NCBI RefSeq assembly: GCF_022682495.2
Contig: NC_071397.1
Location: 32,441,427-32,505,426 of the forward strand
Direction of reading: 5' to 3'
From: Desmodus rotundus
Taxonomy: Eukaryota > Chordata > Mammalia > Chiroptera > Phyllostomidae
DNA length: 64,000 nucleotides
Below are positions 1 through 10,500 of this stretch, in pieces (the stretch's first letter is position 1; the number at the start of each line of letters is the position of its first letter). The translations under genes and the position numbers were made by a program. The notes under the pieces are model-generated. The model did not search any database and was not told the DNA's origin. It saw only the letters and a program-made list of their open reading frames with translations.

Positions 1-650
1 AAACTAGAGGGCTGGGGAATTAAGTATTTTTTACTGCAAACTGAGTGTGTGCCCTGGGCAGACTAATAAAAGTCTCTGAGCTTACGAGTTCCATTCTGGG
101 TCATCCAAAGTATATGGTACTGGGCTAAGGCCAGTCTCTTGTCCTCCCTTCACCTTTAGCCTTGTCAAATTGCTATGTGCTTTTACATTTCTATGTTTTG
201 GGTATCACTGATTCCTCTATGTCTCTTCCTGTCACCAGAACCCTATGAATTTCTTTTAGAGTATCAATAAGAAAGAACACTCACCAATGAGAAAGTAAAT
301 ATTGTACATGGATCATTAGAAGATGATTCTAAATTGCTAGATATTAGGCCCTGAAATGGTTTTATTCAATCATCAAATACTTACTGAACAATTATCATGT
401 ATTATAAAATGAGCTGAAGATACAACTGAAAAACCAAATGCTATCCCAGTCCTCATGTTGCTTAAGGGTAGTGTGAAAGATCACAGGTTAGCCAATAAGT
501 TTGTAAAGTTTCTTCTATGGAGTCTTAAAGGATGGTATAAATACTATTTTTCTATGGAATTAAAGAAGAAACCACATTGAGACTGGTATGAGAGGTAGAA
601 ATGTGGAACAGGCTGAACCCACACCTATGTGGTAGGGCAAAAATTGGAAG
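1..650. other. AT-rich non-coding DNA, possible ancient repeat trace
   Basis: No coding region is supported. Around 355-470 the text resembles the ancient mammalian motif of the type 'tattgagcacctactatgtgccagg' followed by a 'gaaataca..aaac' stretch, found at L2/MIR-class repeat ends, but it is too decayed to assign. Confidence 0.3.
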
Positions 651-810
651 GGATATCTCAGGTGTGAGGGGTCTCAGGCCCACACCAGACCTTCCAGCCC
701 GAGGTTCCAGTGCCAGGGAGATAAGTCCCCATAACTCCTGCCTATAAAAACCAGAAGGGACTGAGGCTGTGGAAGGTAGAACAGCTGGAATCCTAGGCAG
801 TTCCTGTTAA

Positions 811-1703
811 CCCGGTGGAGGTTGTGGCTGACCTGAGATATATAAACAAACTCATTTCTTAAACAAATATTGTTACATATATCAGGTGCATGCACATTTG
901 TTGTGACTAATGTTGCCATAACATTCAAACTAGTCATGACCTTGAATCTATGCACCCAATATACGAGGTCTGTCACAAAGTGTCTAGCCATGTACTATGA
1001 AAAATGGAGACATTTACTGAAGAAGATATAAGATAAAAGAATCATTGTACACAGGATCACACATCAGTGCCCTTCAAAGTAGGCACCTTGGGAACTCACA
1101 CAGCTCTCCCAATCACCATCAGCTGCCCTGTTGTATTTCCCTGAATCTCATCAACAGTCTGAAATCTCTTCCCTTATGAAGGTGATTTTAGTTTTGGGGA
1201 AATGCCAGAATTGGCAGGCCACCAAATGTGGGCTGTAGAGGGGCTGAGTCACCTGGGTTATTTGTTGTTTCACCAGAAAGCTCTGTGTGAGACATGACGC
1301 ATGAGTGGGTACATTGTCGTGGTGAAGCTGCCAATCATCAGTTGCTCATAGCTGCAGCCTTCTGAATCATCTGAATAGTTTCCACAGAGGAATGTCGAAG
1401 TTTAATGCAAAATTTGATGCAGATGTGTTGCTCTACTTCCTCAGTCAGTTTGAATGTGACAGCCACTTAGTGCACATGCTTACTCAATGGCATCTACTGT
1501 CCCCACTGACCAGTACAGTGAAGTTGTCATTGTTCATACATGTACATTCCAGTCCACTCTCCTTGGCTGCCAGGTTACATAGATGTTATGCAAACTGTTC
1601 TAATCATATAAGAAATGGCTGGACTTTTTCCAGACAAACCTTGCATGTAACAATACTTAAGAAAAGTTTGTCTCTCTCAGATCAGCTGTGACCTCTACAA
1701 GGT
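811..1703. mobile_element. Inverted-repeat DNA element with TTAA flanks (piggyBac-like?), hosting a mariner
   Basis: The left end begins CCCGGTGGAGGT at 811. The reverse complement of the right end begins CCTTGTAGAGGT near 1702, and the similarity runs on about 65 bp inward (shared GCTGA.CTGAGA, then TTTCTTAA, then TATTGTTACAT). TTAA lies at 807-810 on the left and 1704-1707 on the right, and HAL1 text resumes cleanly across the gap. TTAA target sites are the hallmark of piggyBac transposons, so that class is inferred. Without the mariner inside it (964-1643) the element would be only about 210 bp, which makes it a MITE. No transposase of its own is visible. Confidence 0.5.
964..1643 (-). mobile_element. 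Internally deleted mariner-type transposon inside the TTAA element
   Basis: Terminal inverted repeats: CGAGGTCTGTC at 964, and its imperfect complement (reading CAAGGTTTGTCTGG on the minus strand) ending at 1643. TA precedes the left end (962-963); the right flank is now CA. The minus strand reads, with stops, an N-terminal helix-turn-helix piece (IKFCIKLRHSSVETIQMIQKA, about 1290-1440) that runs into a C-terminal catalytic piece beginning HHDNVPTHS, with the central region missing. This is the normal order of a mariner transposase (HTH, then DDD/E domain), shortened from about 1.3 kb to 680 bp. It cannot encode transposase. Confidence 0.65.
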
Positions 1704-2531
1704 TTAAAGGCCCATGCACAGGGTTACTTAGACCCACTTCCTCCGAGCACCAGTTCTGGGGCAGCATATGGAAAGGCATCATGGACATGTGGGGAGGAAA
1801 TTAATTGTCTGGCATCAGGGTGAGAGCTGGGGGAAGCTTTCTCCCCAGAGAAACAGAAGTGCTAGCACAGCCCATTGCTCCTTTTCTGAGCCCTCTTCAC
1901 AGAGCTGGCAGGTGGGAGCCATTTTGAGACTCCATCAACCTGGGTCACATTGTTGGCCCCACCCTGGTGATCCCCTGAGGCCCTGTCCCACCCAACTTTC
2001 AGGCCCACCCAAGCTGTTTCCAGGGGCTTTCCCATATGAATGGTTTGTCTTGGCCCATGTTTTAGATTTTCCTTCATTCTCTCAAACAAGCAGCATCTCG
2101 CTAAGAGGCCCCAGGCCCATCACTAGCATCAGCTGGCCTTGGTTCACAGCTTGGCCTCTCCTGGGCACCTCCAACCCCAGCACAAGTAGTAGCCTTCTGC
2201 AGATCACTTTGTAGCTTATGCTGTGTGATCCTGGACAGAATATAGGTGGTAGCTGACCTTGGAAGTGCCAACAGCAATCAAGGCTCAACTACAAGAGGAG
2301 GTTGTACACAGCCCACACAGTGGGTGCACCTTGAATATCAAACTTGGCTAATAGAGGAGCCATGGACCTTACAGGATACCTACTACATGAAGCTACTCTA
2401 TCAAGCCTGGGGTAAGTAGTAGCTACACTAATATGTAAAAACAAACAGAGGGAAGCTTCCAAAATGAGGAGACAAAGAAGCATGGCACAAATGAAAGTAC
2501 AGATCAAAACTCCAGAAAAAGAACTAAACAA

Positions 2532-3322
2532 ATGGAGAAAAGCAATCTTTCAGATGCAGAATTCAAAACATTGGTTATAAGGATGCTCAAGGTACTTAAT
2601 GAGGACCTCAACAGCATAAAAATGCCCCAGTCAGAAATGAAAGATGCACTAATTGAAATAAAGAACAATGTACAGGGAGTCAACAGTAGAATGGATGAAG
2701 CCGAGAATCAAATCAATGATTTGAAACATAAGGAAGCAAAAAACAACCAATCATAACAGCAAGAATAAAAAATAAATAAATAAAGGAGGGTAATATAAGG
2801 AGCCCCTGGGACAACTTCAAGCATACCAACATTTACCTCATAGAGTTGTTGGAAGGAGAAGAGAAGGAGCAAAAAATTGGAAACTTATTTCAAAAATAAT
2901 GAAAGAAAACTTTCCTAATTTGCTGAAGGAAGTAGACATACAAATCCAGGAAGCACAGAGAGTCCCAAACAAGATAGACCTAAACAAGCCCCACTCTAAG
3001 ACACATCATAATTAAAATGCCTAAGTTAAATGCAAAGAGAGAATCTTAAAAGCAATGAGAGAAAAAGCAGTTAGTTACCTACAAGGGAGCCTCCATAAGA
3101 CTGTCAGCTGATTTCTCAAAAGAAACTTTGCAGGCTAGAAGGGATTGGCAAGAAATATTCAAAGTAATGAAAACCAAGGACCTACGACCAAGATTACTCT
3201 ACCCAGCAAAGCTATCATTTAGAATTGAAGGAAATATAAAAAGCTTCCAAGACAAGAATAAGCTAAAGAAGTTCATCATCACCAAACCAGTATTATATGA
3301 AATGTTAAAATGTCTTCTTTAA
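2532..3322 (+). pseudogene. HAL1 ORF1 remnant (L1 ORF1p-like)
   Basis: This is a broken reading frame for an L1 ORF1p-type nucleic-acid chaperone. The open N-terminal piece (2532-2756, 74 aa) is charged and helical with a leucine-rich, coiled-coil-like character and includes VNSRMDEAENQINDLKHKE, typical of the ORF1p coiled coil. It then stops and shifts frame. The C-terminal piece (3128-3322, 64 aa) contains LRPRLLYPAKLSFRIEGNIK and ends TKPVLYEMLKCLL, the conserved C-terminal domain of L1-family ORF1p. The part between (about 2757-3127) is recognisable at DNA level but has stops and frameshifts. No function is expected. The match to ORF1p is strong; the loss of reading frame is directly visible. 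Confidence 0.75.
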
Positions 3323-3745
3323 GAAGAATAAGAAGAAGATCAAAACTATGTACAATAAAATGGCAATAAATACATATCTATCAACAATTGAATCTAAAAA
3401 ACAAAATAAACAAGCAGAACAGAAGCAGAATCATAGATACAGAGATCGTTTTAATGATTGTCAGGTGGGAGGGGACCATGGGGGATGGGTGGAAAAGGTG
3501 AAGGGATTAAGAAGTACAAATAGGTAGTTACAGAACAGTCATGGGGATGTAAAGTACACCATAGGGAATAGAGTAGCCAAAGAACACATGTGCATGACCC
3601 ATGGACATGGACAATGGTATGGGGATTTGCCTGAGAGAGTGCAGCAGGCTGGGTGGATGGGGACAAAGGCAGAAATTCTGGGACAACTGTTATAGCATAA
3701 ACAAGAAAGTATAATTAAAAAATAAAAACAAACAAAAAAATCTCA

Positions 3746-4915
3746 ATGGCTTAATATAAGTTAGTGATGCTGCTGTCCTATAAGGGTCGGTGGGAGGCGC
3801 TGCTTTATGTGAACCTTGGCTATCAGAGGCTCCAATGTCTTTCATCTTCTCCAGAACTCATGGAGTGAAAGAGAGAGAGAGAGAAAGAGAGAGAGAGGAG
3901 AAAGAGTTTTGCACCTGCAATTAAATGCTTCAGGGATTAAAGCAAATCACTTCTGCTCATAGCCTACCAGCCAGAACTAGTTATGTGGCTCTGACTAATT
4001 CCTAGGGAGCTATGAATATACTCTTCCATTTACACAGGAGGTAGAGGTAGACAACAGTGAGTTTACCATGTTGTCTAAGAAACAGCTAAAGATTAATCAG
4101 GTAACTAAGAGAAGAAGAATGATTAAATGCATAGCATTTAATATTAATAACATTTTAAATACTTTTACATTTTTTAAATACAGGGCTGAATTTTATTGGC
4201 ATGCAATTCTTATGAACGGATGTTCGTATTAAAACCCCAGTCTTCGCTTTTATAGGCAACATTCTAAGAACACTTCACTCTCTTTCATGTCCCATAGACG
4301 ATGACACAAGGATGATAATGTAGAGCTGTTATTTATTCCTTTTTAATAATGCTGTCATTACTAAGCTTAGGAATCAGATCTTTTGCAATAACTGGAAAGG
4401 TAGGACATGAAAAGAACAGCAAAATTTGTATTGCAAATTATCTAAACTTGGTTTAGCCTCAAAGGAATCTCCTATCTCCATCTCTCATATTAAGTATGTT
4501 TCTGTTATGGAATTTCCTGCACTAGACTAGTTAAAAAATGTTTTCGCTTCCATCTGGACCCAATTCTGAGCTGTGTCACCGATGACACTGTCCAGACAAT
4601 AATGCAGATGGGATTAGAGAAAAGGAATGTCTATAATCACACACACAAATGCTCTTACACAACAGAAGACCTATAATCCGAAATAGTCGTATGTAATGCG
4701 CTCCATGTGTTTGAGTGGGGCGCCATGTGACACGGGTATTACTAAAAACTTACCTACTTGTTCTGAAACAGTATGAACTTTGTATGCTGTCTGTTAACAG
4801 TGTATATTTTGGAGTTATATTGTTTTGGGTTTTAGTTTCTATTCTCCTAGACAAAATTTTAAAAATTTTCCCTTTTAAAGCAGAGCTAAAAGCCAAATCT
4901 TTTTGAGCCATTATT
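3746..4915. other. Unassigned non-coding DNA with a (GA)n tract
   Basis: A purine (GA)n run lies at about 3866-3902. The rest is AT-rich, with only short chance ORFs. I see no recognisable repeat or gene. Confidence 0.4.
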
Positions 4916-4919
4916 ATTA

Positions 4920-5110
4920 GAAAGCATATTAAGTTCTTTTTATGGATAACTCATTTAATTCTCAAAACAACCTGTGATGTTGGTACTATTATAATCATAT
5001 ATTTGGAGATGGGAAGATAGACTCTGGGAGGCTGAGTAAGCTGCCCCAGCCACAGAGTTGTAGCAGGGTTCTGACTCAGGCATCGGACTCCAGAACTGGT
5101 GTTCGAGCTA
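4920..5110 (-). repeat. MIR SINE fragment
   Basis: The plus strand shows the antisense MIR core: 'actcatttaattctcaaaac', then 'ggtactatta', then 'gggaggctgagtaagctgcc', then 'cacagagttgtagcaggg' and 'gactc'. MIR is an ancient tRNA-derived SINE, and the decay here fits that age. Confidence 0.7.
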
Positions 5111-5427
5111 TGGCCACACCTGCCCCAGACTCTAAACCTCGTTTATATTCATGTTAGCTGGGTGTTCCATTAGAGTTTTATGAAAAGTGGGATTAATATA
5201 GACCACGGTATATAAACATAACTGCAGGGAACACTGAATGTGTAATATTTCCCAAAGCCTTATTTCAATATTCCACAGGGAGTCTAAAATGAAATTTTAA
5301 GTTCCCAACTCTGATTCTAGGTAAAAGGATAAAAGAAAAAGGTGTGGTTTGTTAGGCTAGAAGTTATACACTAAAATTGAGGTTTAAAGTCCAAATTTTC
5401 TTTTTTAAAAAAATTCTAACTGCTGTT

Positions 5428-5630
5428 TTAGAATTCTTTTAAAAATTTAATCTTTATTGTAGTTTTTCCATTACCACTTGGTCCCCTAGTACTCCCCTCC
5501 CCGCAGCAGTCACCACACTGTTGTCTGTGTCCATGAGTCCTTTTTCCTTTTTGCTCAGTCCTTTGCCCCCTAACCTCACTGTCCCCTGTCCCCACTGCAT
5601 GTTTTAAGATTCTGACTCTGTGTAGTCTTT
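5428..5630 (-). mobile_element. Older L1 3' UTR fragment
   Basis: The plus strand starts with a T-rich tract and 'tctttattgtagtttttcc', then C-rich text including 'ccacactgttgtctgtgtcc' and 'catgagtcctttttcc'. This is the antisense of an L1 3' UTR and tail from an older lineage than the G-rich tails elsewhere in the window. Confidence 0.5.
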
Positions 5631-6068
5631 GGTAAGTTAAATTCACTCAGTTTTAGTTGTCTGAAAAATAAGGTTATAATGACTGTAAATGTCTATAGAG
5701 TTGCTGGAACAATCATATGTGGTTACAAAGGTAAAAGCACACATTTAAATCTTCTTCCTTATCCTTTCCCCTTCTCTTATTTTTTCATTGTTACTATTTA
5801 TATTTTTTCTAGTAGTTGTTCCTATCAGAATGAAGAAATACCTACCAGACTGCAGAATTTATATTGCATTAAAATGAACATTTGGATGGGATCTATGGAA
5901 TTCCTACATTTTATAAAACATTTAATAATCAATTAATTTGACATGTTTTAAAGAATTGAACAGTCGTTTCATTGATGTGTCTAGATGTTTTGATTCTGTA
6001 TAAAAATATCCTAAAACATTATAGAATTGAGGCAAAATTGAGGTTTTTAGAGATTACAAAATCTATTT

Positions 6069-6102
6069 TTTAATTTCTTGATTTGAGAGAGAGAGAGGAA
6101 GG

Positions 6103-6149
<47 letters not shown>

Positions 6150-6272
6150 ATTTGTTGTTCCACTTATTTTTGCATTCATTGGTTGCTTCTTTTAAGTGCC
6201 CTGACCAGGGGTTGACCTATAATCTTGGCCTATGGGACAATGCTCTAACCAACTGAGTTTCCTGGCCAGGGC
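6069..6272 (-). repeat. VES-type tRNA-derived SINE
   Basis: On the minus strand it begins GCCCTGGCCAGG and continues through AGTTGGTTAGAGCATTGTCCC, the tRNA-like head of bat VES SINEs with the pol III A/B-box region. Its 3' part has expanded to a long (GA)n run at about 6087-6146 on the plus strand (CT in the SINE sense), then an A-rich tail. AAAATCT / AATATCT flanks may be a worn target duplication. Confidence 0.7.
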
Positions 6273-6458
6273 CAATATCTCTTTATGATACTCTTAAAGC
6301 AGCAAATGCTAAGACAATAAGCTGAAAATCAATTAGCTTAAAATAAATCTGAAGAACCTAAATCCACAAAATTTACTAAATTTTTTCAATTTATTAAGTT
6401 TGCCTCATCTAAACTATTTGAAAAACTTTATAAATTATCGAATGATATTAACAGCTTA

Positions 6459-7021
6459 ACCCCCCAAAACAGAATTTAACCCCCCCAAAAGAGAATTTAT
6501 ATATAAAAAGTTGTATCTTTATTGTTACATGTTTAAACTTCAGTCATCTTTAAAGTACTCTCCATTTCATGCAATACATCTATTGAGATTTTTTTTGTCA
6601 CTGTTCAAAACAGTTTCTGAACTTGTCTCTTTTGATGCCTTTTAGTGCTGCTGTTTTTATCTCTTCCACATCAGCAAAACATTTCCCTTTGAGGATTTTT
6701 TCATCTAGGGAAACAAAAAAAAGTTGCTCAGGGCAAGACTGGGTGAATAGGGAGGATGGGGCATGGGGGCCATGCTGTTTTTGGTCAAAAACTACTGAAC
6801 ACCCAGCACAGTGTGGACAGGAATGCCCATAAATCACCCATGATGAAATGGGCAAACACGTTGAAAGAGTCTTCAAAAAAATTCACGGGAGCCAAATGCA
6901 GCCTCTCACAAAAACGCCAGCTAGTGCACTGATATAGATGGGTTCCTAGAACACTCACTTCATGTGGGAAGTCTGTACTACAAGGGGCCCACCCTCCAAA
7001 AGATAAATCTGTTTTTTGGGG
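6459..7021 (-). mobile_element. Internally deleted mariner-like transposon, copy 1
   Basis: Minus-strand element, TA on both sides (6457-6458 and 7022-7023), with ends of the form CCCCAAAA..AG..ATTTAT. It carries only the last third of a mariner transposase. The minus strand reads KILKGKCFADVEEIK and FRNCFEQ, then CIA*NGEYFKDD*, matching the conserved mariner ending CIASNGEYFEGD. The DNA-binding domain and the first catalytic residues are absent; the 5' terminal DNA joins directly to the C-terminal coding part. In-frame stops rule out a product. A second copy with the same architecture lies at 58955-59529 in the opposite orientation. Confidence 0.7.
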
Positions 7022-7069
7022 TACCCCTTGTGTAATGGTCCCTGAAAAATTTTCATCCATCAATGGTTT

Positions 7070-8238
7070 TTAGTAGCACTTAGCGAACACTGAAGTTACC
7101 AAAAACTGAGATCACAGAGTGTTTTTATCTGCTATAAATTTTTAATATTCAGAATAGTATATTTATAGTCAATAAGCAAATTTTTAAAGCTTAATATAGA
7201 TTTTTTTCAGTTTATACTGATTTTATTTAGATAACATTTTCAATAATTTAAATTTTGACAAAATGTAGGAATTTTTACCATTTATCTTAAATTTTTAAGT
7301 AGCATCTTAATCTTGGTTTATGATTTATAGCAATTAGCACCTAACATTTATTATTAATTTCTGATACATTTCTTTGTTTACCCTTTTAGTTGGGGGAATT
7401 TTAAAATAACTTATTTAAAAATCTATTTACCCTTTTATTCATGATTATCAAATACAAAATTTAAGTACTAATCCTATAATTAATTTTAATAACCTTTCTG
7501 TTTTTTCTGCTTCTATTGGGTTGTTCTCAATCTTATTTATACTTTTATACCTCTTTTTTCTTCAAACTGCTAATAAGCTGATATATTCCAATTGCTACTT
7601 GTGAAGAAAAATTGAGTATTCTACAGTATGAGTATTGTTTTAGTTACCTCTGATTTATGTGGATGCTTTTGAATGACATTTCTACTTTTTCAAACTTCAG
7701 CCATTTTAAGTTTTTCTTTTCCTCAATTTGTCATATAGCATATATGTCAGAATCTCTGGAGATGGAGCCAAACATCAGTTCTCTAGCTGAGTCTCATTTG
7801 CAGCTACGGTTGAAAGCTACTGGCCAGAATGATGATTTTAATTATGTGCACTTTGCAAGGTCCTTTCTCAGTGAAACCTGGTCTCCTCATTCAAGATGCT
7901 TTGTGAATTGGTACAAGCCTGGCAAGGTAAGAGGCTAAGAGTTCCTATTAAAGAGACTAGAATCAGGTTAGGATACCTTAAAACTTCCCATGTATAAATA
8001 TTAAGCTATACCTGCAATAATTTTATTCCTGTGTACCCCACGATCAATTAGCCATTGCCATTGATTCCTATTGGTCAAAACACTGTGATTACTACCCTAT
8101 CCCTAAGCTGATATGGTTCTGGTGGTGAGGCCCACACACCTGGCTCCTGTCATGCCAGGATCCCATGACTGCCATTGAAATCAGAGAGCCTTTGTAGCAT
8201 CTCTCCCCATCCTCTAAGATTTACAATGGACAGATTTC
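7070..8238. other. Unassigned AT-rich DNA
   Basis: No recognised repeat. The only notable content is the candidate exon at 7739-7926 listed separately. Confidence 0.35.
7739..7926 (+). other. Candidate internal exon, 62 open codons between consensus splice sites
   Basis: A pyrimidine-rich tract (tttttcttttcctcaatttg) and TATAG lead into the segment at 7739, and it ends CCTGGCAAG followed by GTAAGA at 7927, a near-perfect donor. Only one of the three frames stays open across all 188 nt, and it encodes a peptide starting YMSESLEMEPN and ending VNWYKPGK. I do not recognise the sequence. With no neighbouring exons seen, a chance ORF is at least as likely as a gene. The frame reads open to 7938, where a TAA follows. 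Confidence 0.2.
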
Positions 8239-8246
8239 AAAGAGCT

Positions 8247-8419
8247 CTATAGGAGCTACTATAAAGGACACAAGGACAAAATCAAGGGGGAGGGTAGAGG
8301 TGGGGGAGGGTAGAGGTGGGGGAGGGAGGTGGGACTGGATGGGGCGGGGTGGAGGGAAGGGGAGAAAATGCAGACAATTGTAACTGAATAAAAATAAATA
8401 AATAAATAAATTAAAAAAA
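8247..8419 (+). mobile_element. 5'-truncated young L1, 3' UTR only
   Basis: About 170 bp of bat-type G-rich L1 3' UTR (runs of GGGGGAGGGTAGAGGTGGG, then GCAGACAATTGTAACTGAAT) ending in an (AAAT)n/poly-A tail. The 8-bp flank AAAGAGCT occurs at 8239-8246 and again at 8420-8427 after the tail, a plausible target-site duplication. The same 3' UTR recurs at 14.6, 24.0 and 62.0 kb. Confidence 0.75.
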
Positions 8420-8429
8420 AAAGAGCTTT

Positions 8430-10500
8430 AAAGAAACCAATGCCTTTCGTAGTGCCTTTGTGAAAGGGTGTCCCCTGAGCCCTCCTCCAGGTTATGATTA
8501 GAGAGTGGCTGAGCAGGCTGTGCATCAATAAATCAAGCCAAGCATTCTCATCTTCAGGGGAGTTTTGGACTCCTTTCTGTATAGAATGTCAAGTATTTAG
8601 GTTCTGGCATTTCACTCTCACTGATTATAAACCACAGTCGAGTCCAAGCTTAATTTATCAACTTAGCAGACTGTTACCATTACGGGTTTAAATCCCAAAT
8701 CCAGGGTGATTATGCTATATCAATTTACTTGCTCCATTCTAATGTAGTGTTAGAATCCATCTACTTTTATACATGCTCTCTAGATTTTTGCTGGTAAAAT
8801 ATTGCCAAAATTTTGCATTGTTTTAGGTGTGCAGGATATCTCTTTCTGGAGCAGGCCCGTTCTTCTCTGACTAGGCTATGCTGGGATCTGACTCTCATTA
8901 TGGACCTAGAGACATTGAGGGATGGCAGAAATGGATCCTCAGAGGAATAGGTATTTTCTTGCTAGTCAGCTGCCCTGCCGATAACAGGGAAAGGTTGGTT
9001 CCTCTCTGCCTGGAAGGATGGGGGGGCTTCTGTTGGGAGGAAATGTCCAGGGAAATCTTAGGACTCAAAATTCTCAGTCTTATCTTGCCTGCCCAATGTC
9101 CTCATCTGTGTGTCAAGGTTCCACTCTTTCCCCAACAATATCCTTGCCTTAATATAAAATCACATCAAGGCTACACACTTATTTGGTGTTGAAACTCCTA
9201 AATTCTGAATGTCAGGCTCTCGATCTTTGGCCATATCTGCTCTCTATAGGTAAGGGGCTATTTTAAAGCTCCTGTAGTGGCTTTCTGATTTTCATCCTGT
9301 GCTCTGTGTTGTGCATTTAAGCTGTCAACTTGCCCTTTTTGCAGTGTTCTCTAGGATTATCAGAAGAAGCCATTACATGATACAATTTTTATAATCACCA
9401 TGATCACTGTAGCAATTAAATGCTGCCTTCACTTGATCTCTCAGTGTCTCGATTTCCACCTGCACTCTCCACCACGGATAATTGGAGTGATCATGTGGCC
9501 ACTGAACGCCATGGATTACTAATATCCCACCTCTGTCCCACACCAAGTAATAAGGTTACCTATATGCCCATTAAACATGTAAGCAATTGATCCTAGTATC
9601 CAATTTTGAGGTTCTGTTTCTTTGGGTCTGTCCTAGTACCAATTACTATAAATTTTAGAATCCTGAAAGAGAATAGAAGCTGTATGCAAAGAGAGTGACA
9701 ATGCAATATGTGACCCTGGGTCAGAATTTTTTTTTTTCCTGTAAGTAACATTATTAGGCCAATTGGGAAAGTAGAATAAGATCTATAGGTTAGAAAAGAG
9801 TATTGCATAAATGTTATTTTTTCTTATTTTCATAATTATTCTATGGATATATAAGAGAATGTCCTTGATCCTTGTTTTTAGGAAATCCATACTGAATTAT
9901 TAAGGTAGAAGGGGCACCAGGCATGCAATTTACTGAGATAATTCAGAAAAAGTTATAATAATTATATATGTTTATAAGATGTAATATATATTCTAATATA
10001 TATGTGCTAATACATATATTCTAATACATATATTCTAATATTCTAATATGTAATATATATTCTAATAGACACACACACACAGACACACATATATATATAG
10101 AGAGAGAGAGGGAGGGAGAACGCCAATGTGTATGACATTAAACACTGTGGGATCTGAGTAAAAGGCATACAGGGGTTCTTTATTTTATTTTGTTACTTTT
10201 CTTTACATTTCAAAATATATCAAAATAAAAAGAAAAGAAAGGGTTGACTGAAGAGAATTTAGTAAGGGGACAAAGATACGGGCAAGGTCAAAGTTATCTA
10301 ACAAGGGAAGGTGAAATGGTGAAGCATCTGGGGTTAGCATCAGGAAGACACTACTACCTACTCTTAAGTCTGAAAGAATAAGTGGATCGAGAAGTTATCA
10401 AAACACAGAAAATCCTGGAGCTATCAAAGAGAGCAATGTAATAGGAACTTCCAACTTTTGGCCCAACAAGGAAGAAGGCAGGGAAATGAATACCCTTAAT
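8430..10500. other. Unassigned DNA with an AT/AC/GA microsatellite cluster
   Basis: Several chance ORFs of up to 104 codons have no recognisable features. At about 9960-10112 there is a tandem TTCTAATA/ATATA-type array, then (AC)n, (AT)n and (AG)n, a compound microsatellite. Confidence 0.35.

Larger units (their letters stand above)
655..3740 (+). mobile_element. HAL1 (half-LINE, ORF1-only L1 relative), near full length, interrupted
   Basis: HAL1 is a non-LTR element that keeps an L1-type ORF1 (RNA-binding protein) but no endonuclease or reverse transcriptase, so it depended on L1 machinery in trans. Seen here: a GC-richer 5' UTR (about 690-810 and 1708-2460), an ORF1 remnant from 2532 to 3322, a purine-rich 3' UTR and an A-rich tail ending near 3740. 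The 5' UTR is split by a nested inverted-repeat element (811-1703). The hexamer ATCTCA occurs at 655-660 and 3740-3745 and could be a short target-site duplication, but that is weak. No ORF2-like sequence follows ORF1, which separates it from an L1. The family name comes from recall of the HAL1 ORF1 and 5' UTR text. Confidence 0.75.

Noticed and set aside
1768..2288. 148-codon ORF and its antisense partners
   Set aside because: They lie in the GC-richer HAL1 5' UTR and have no independent support.
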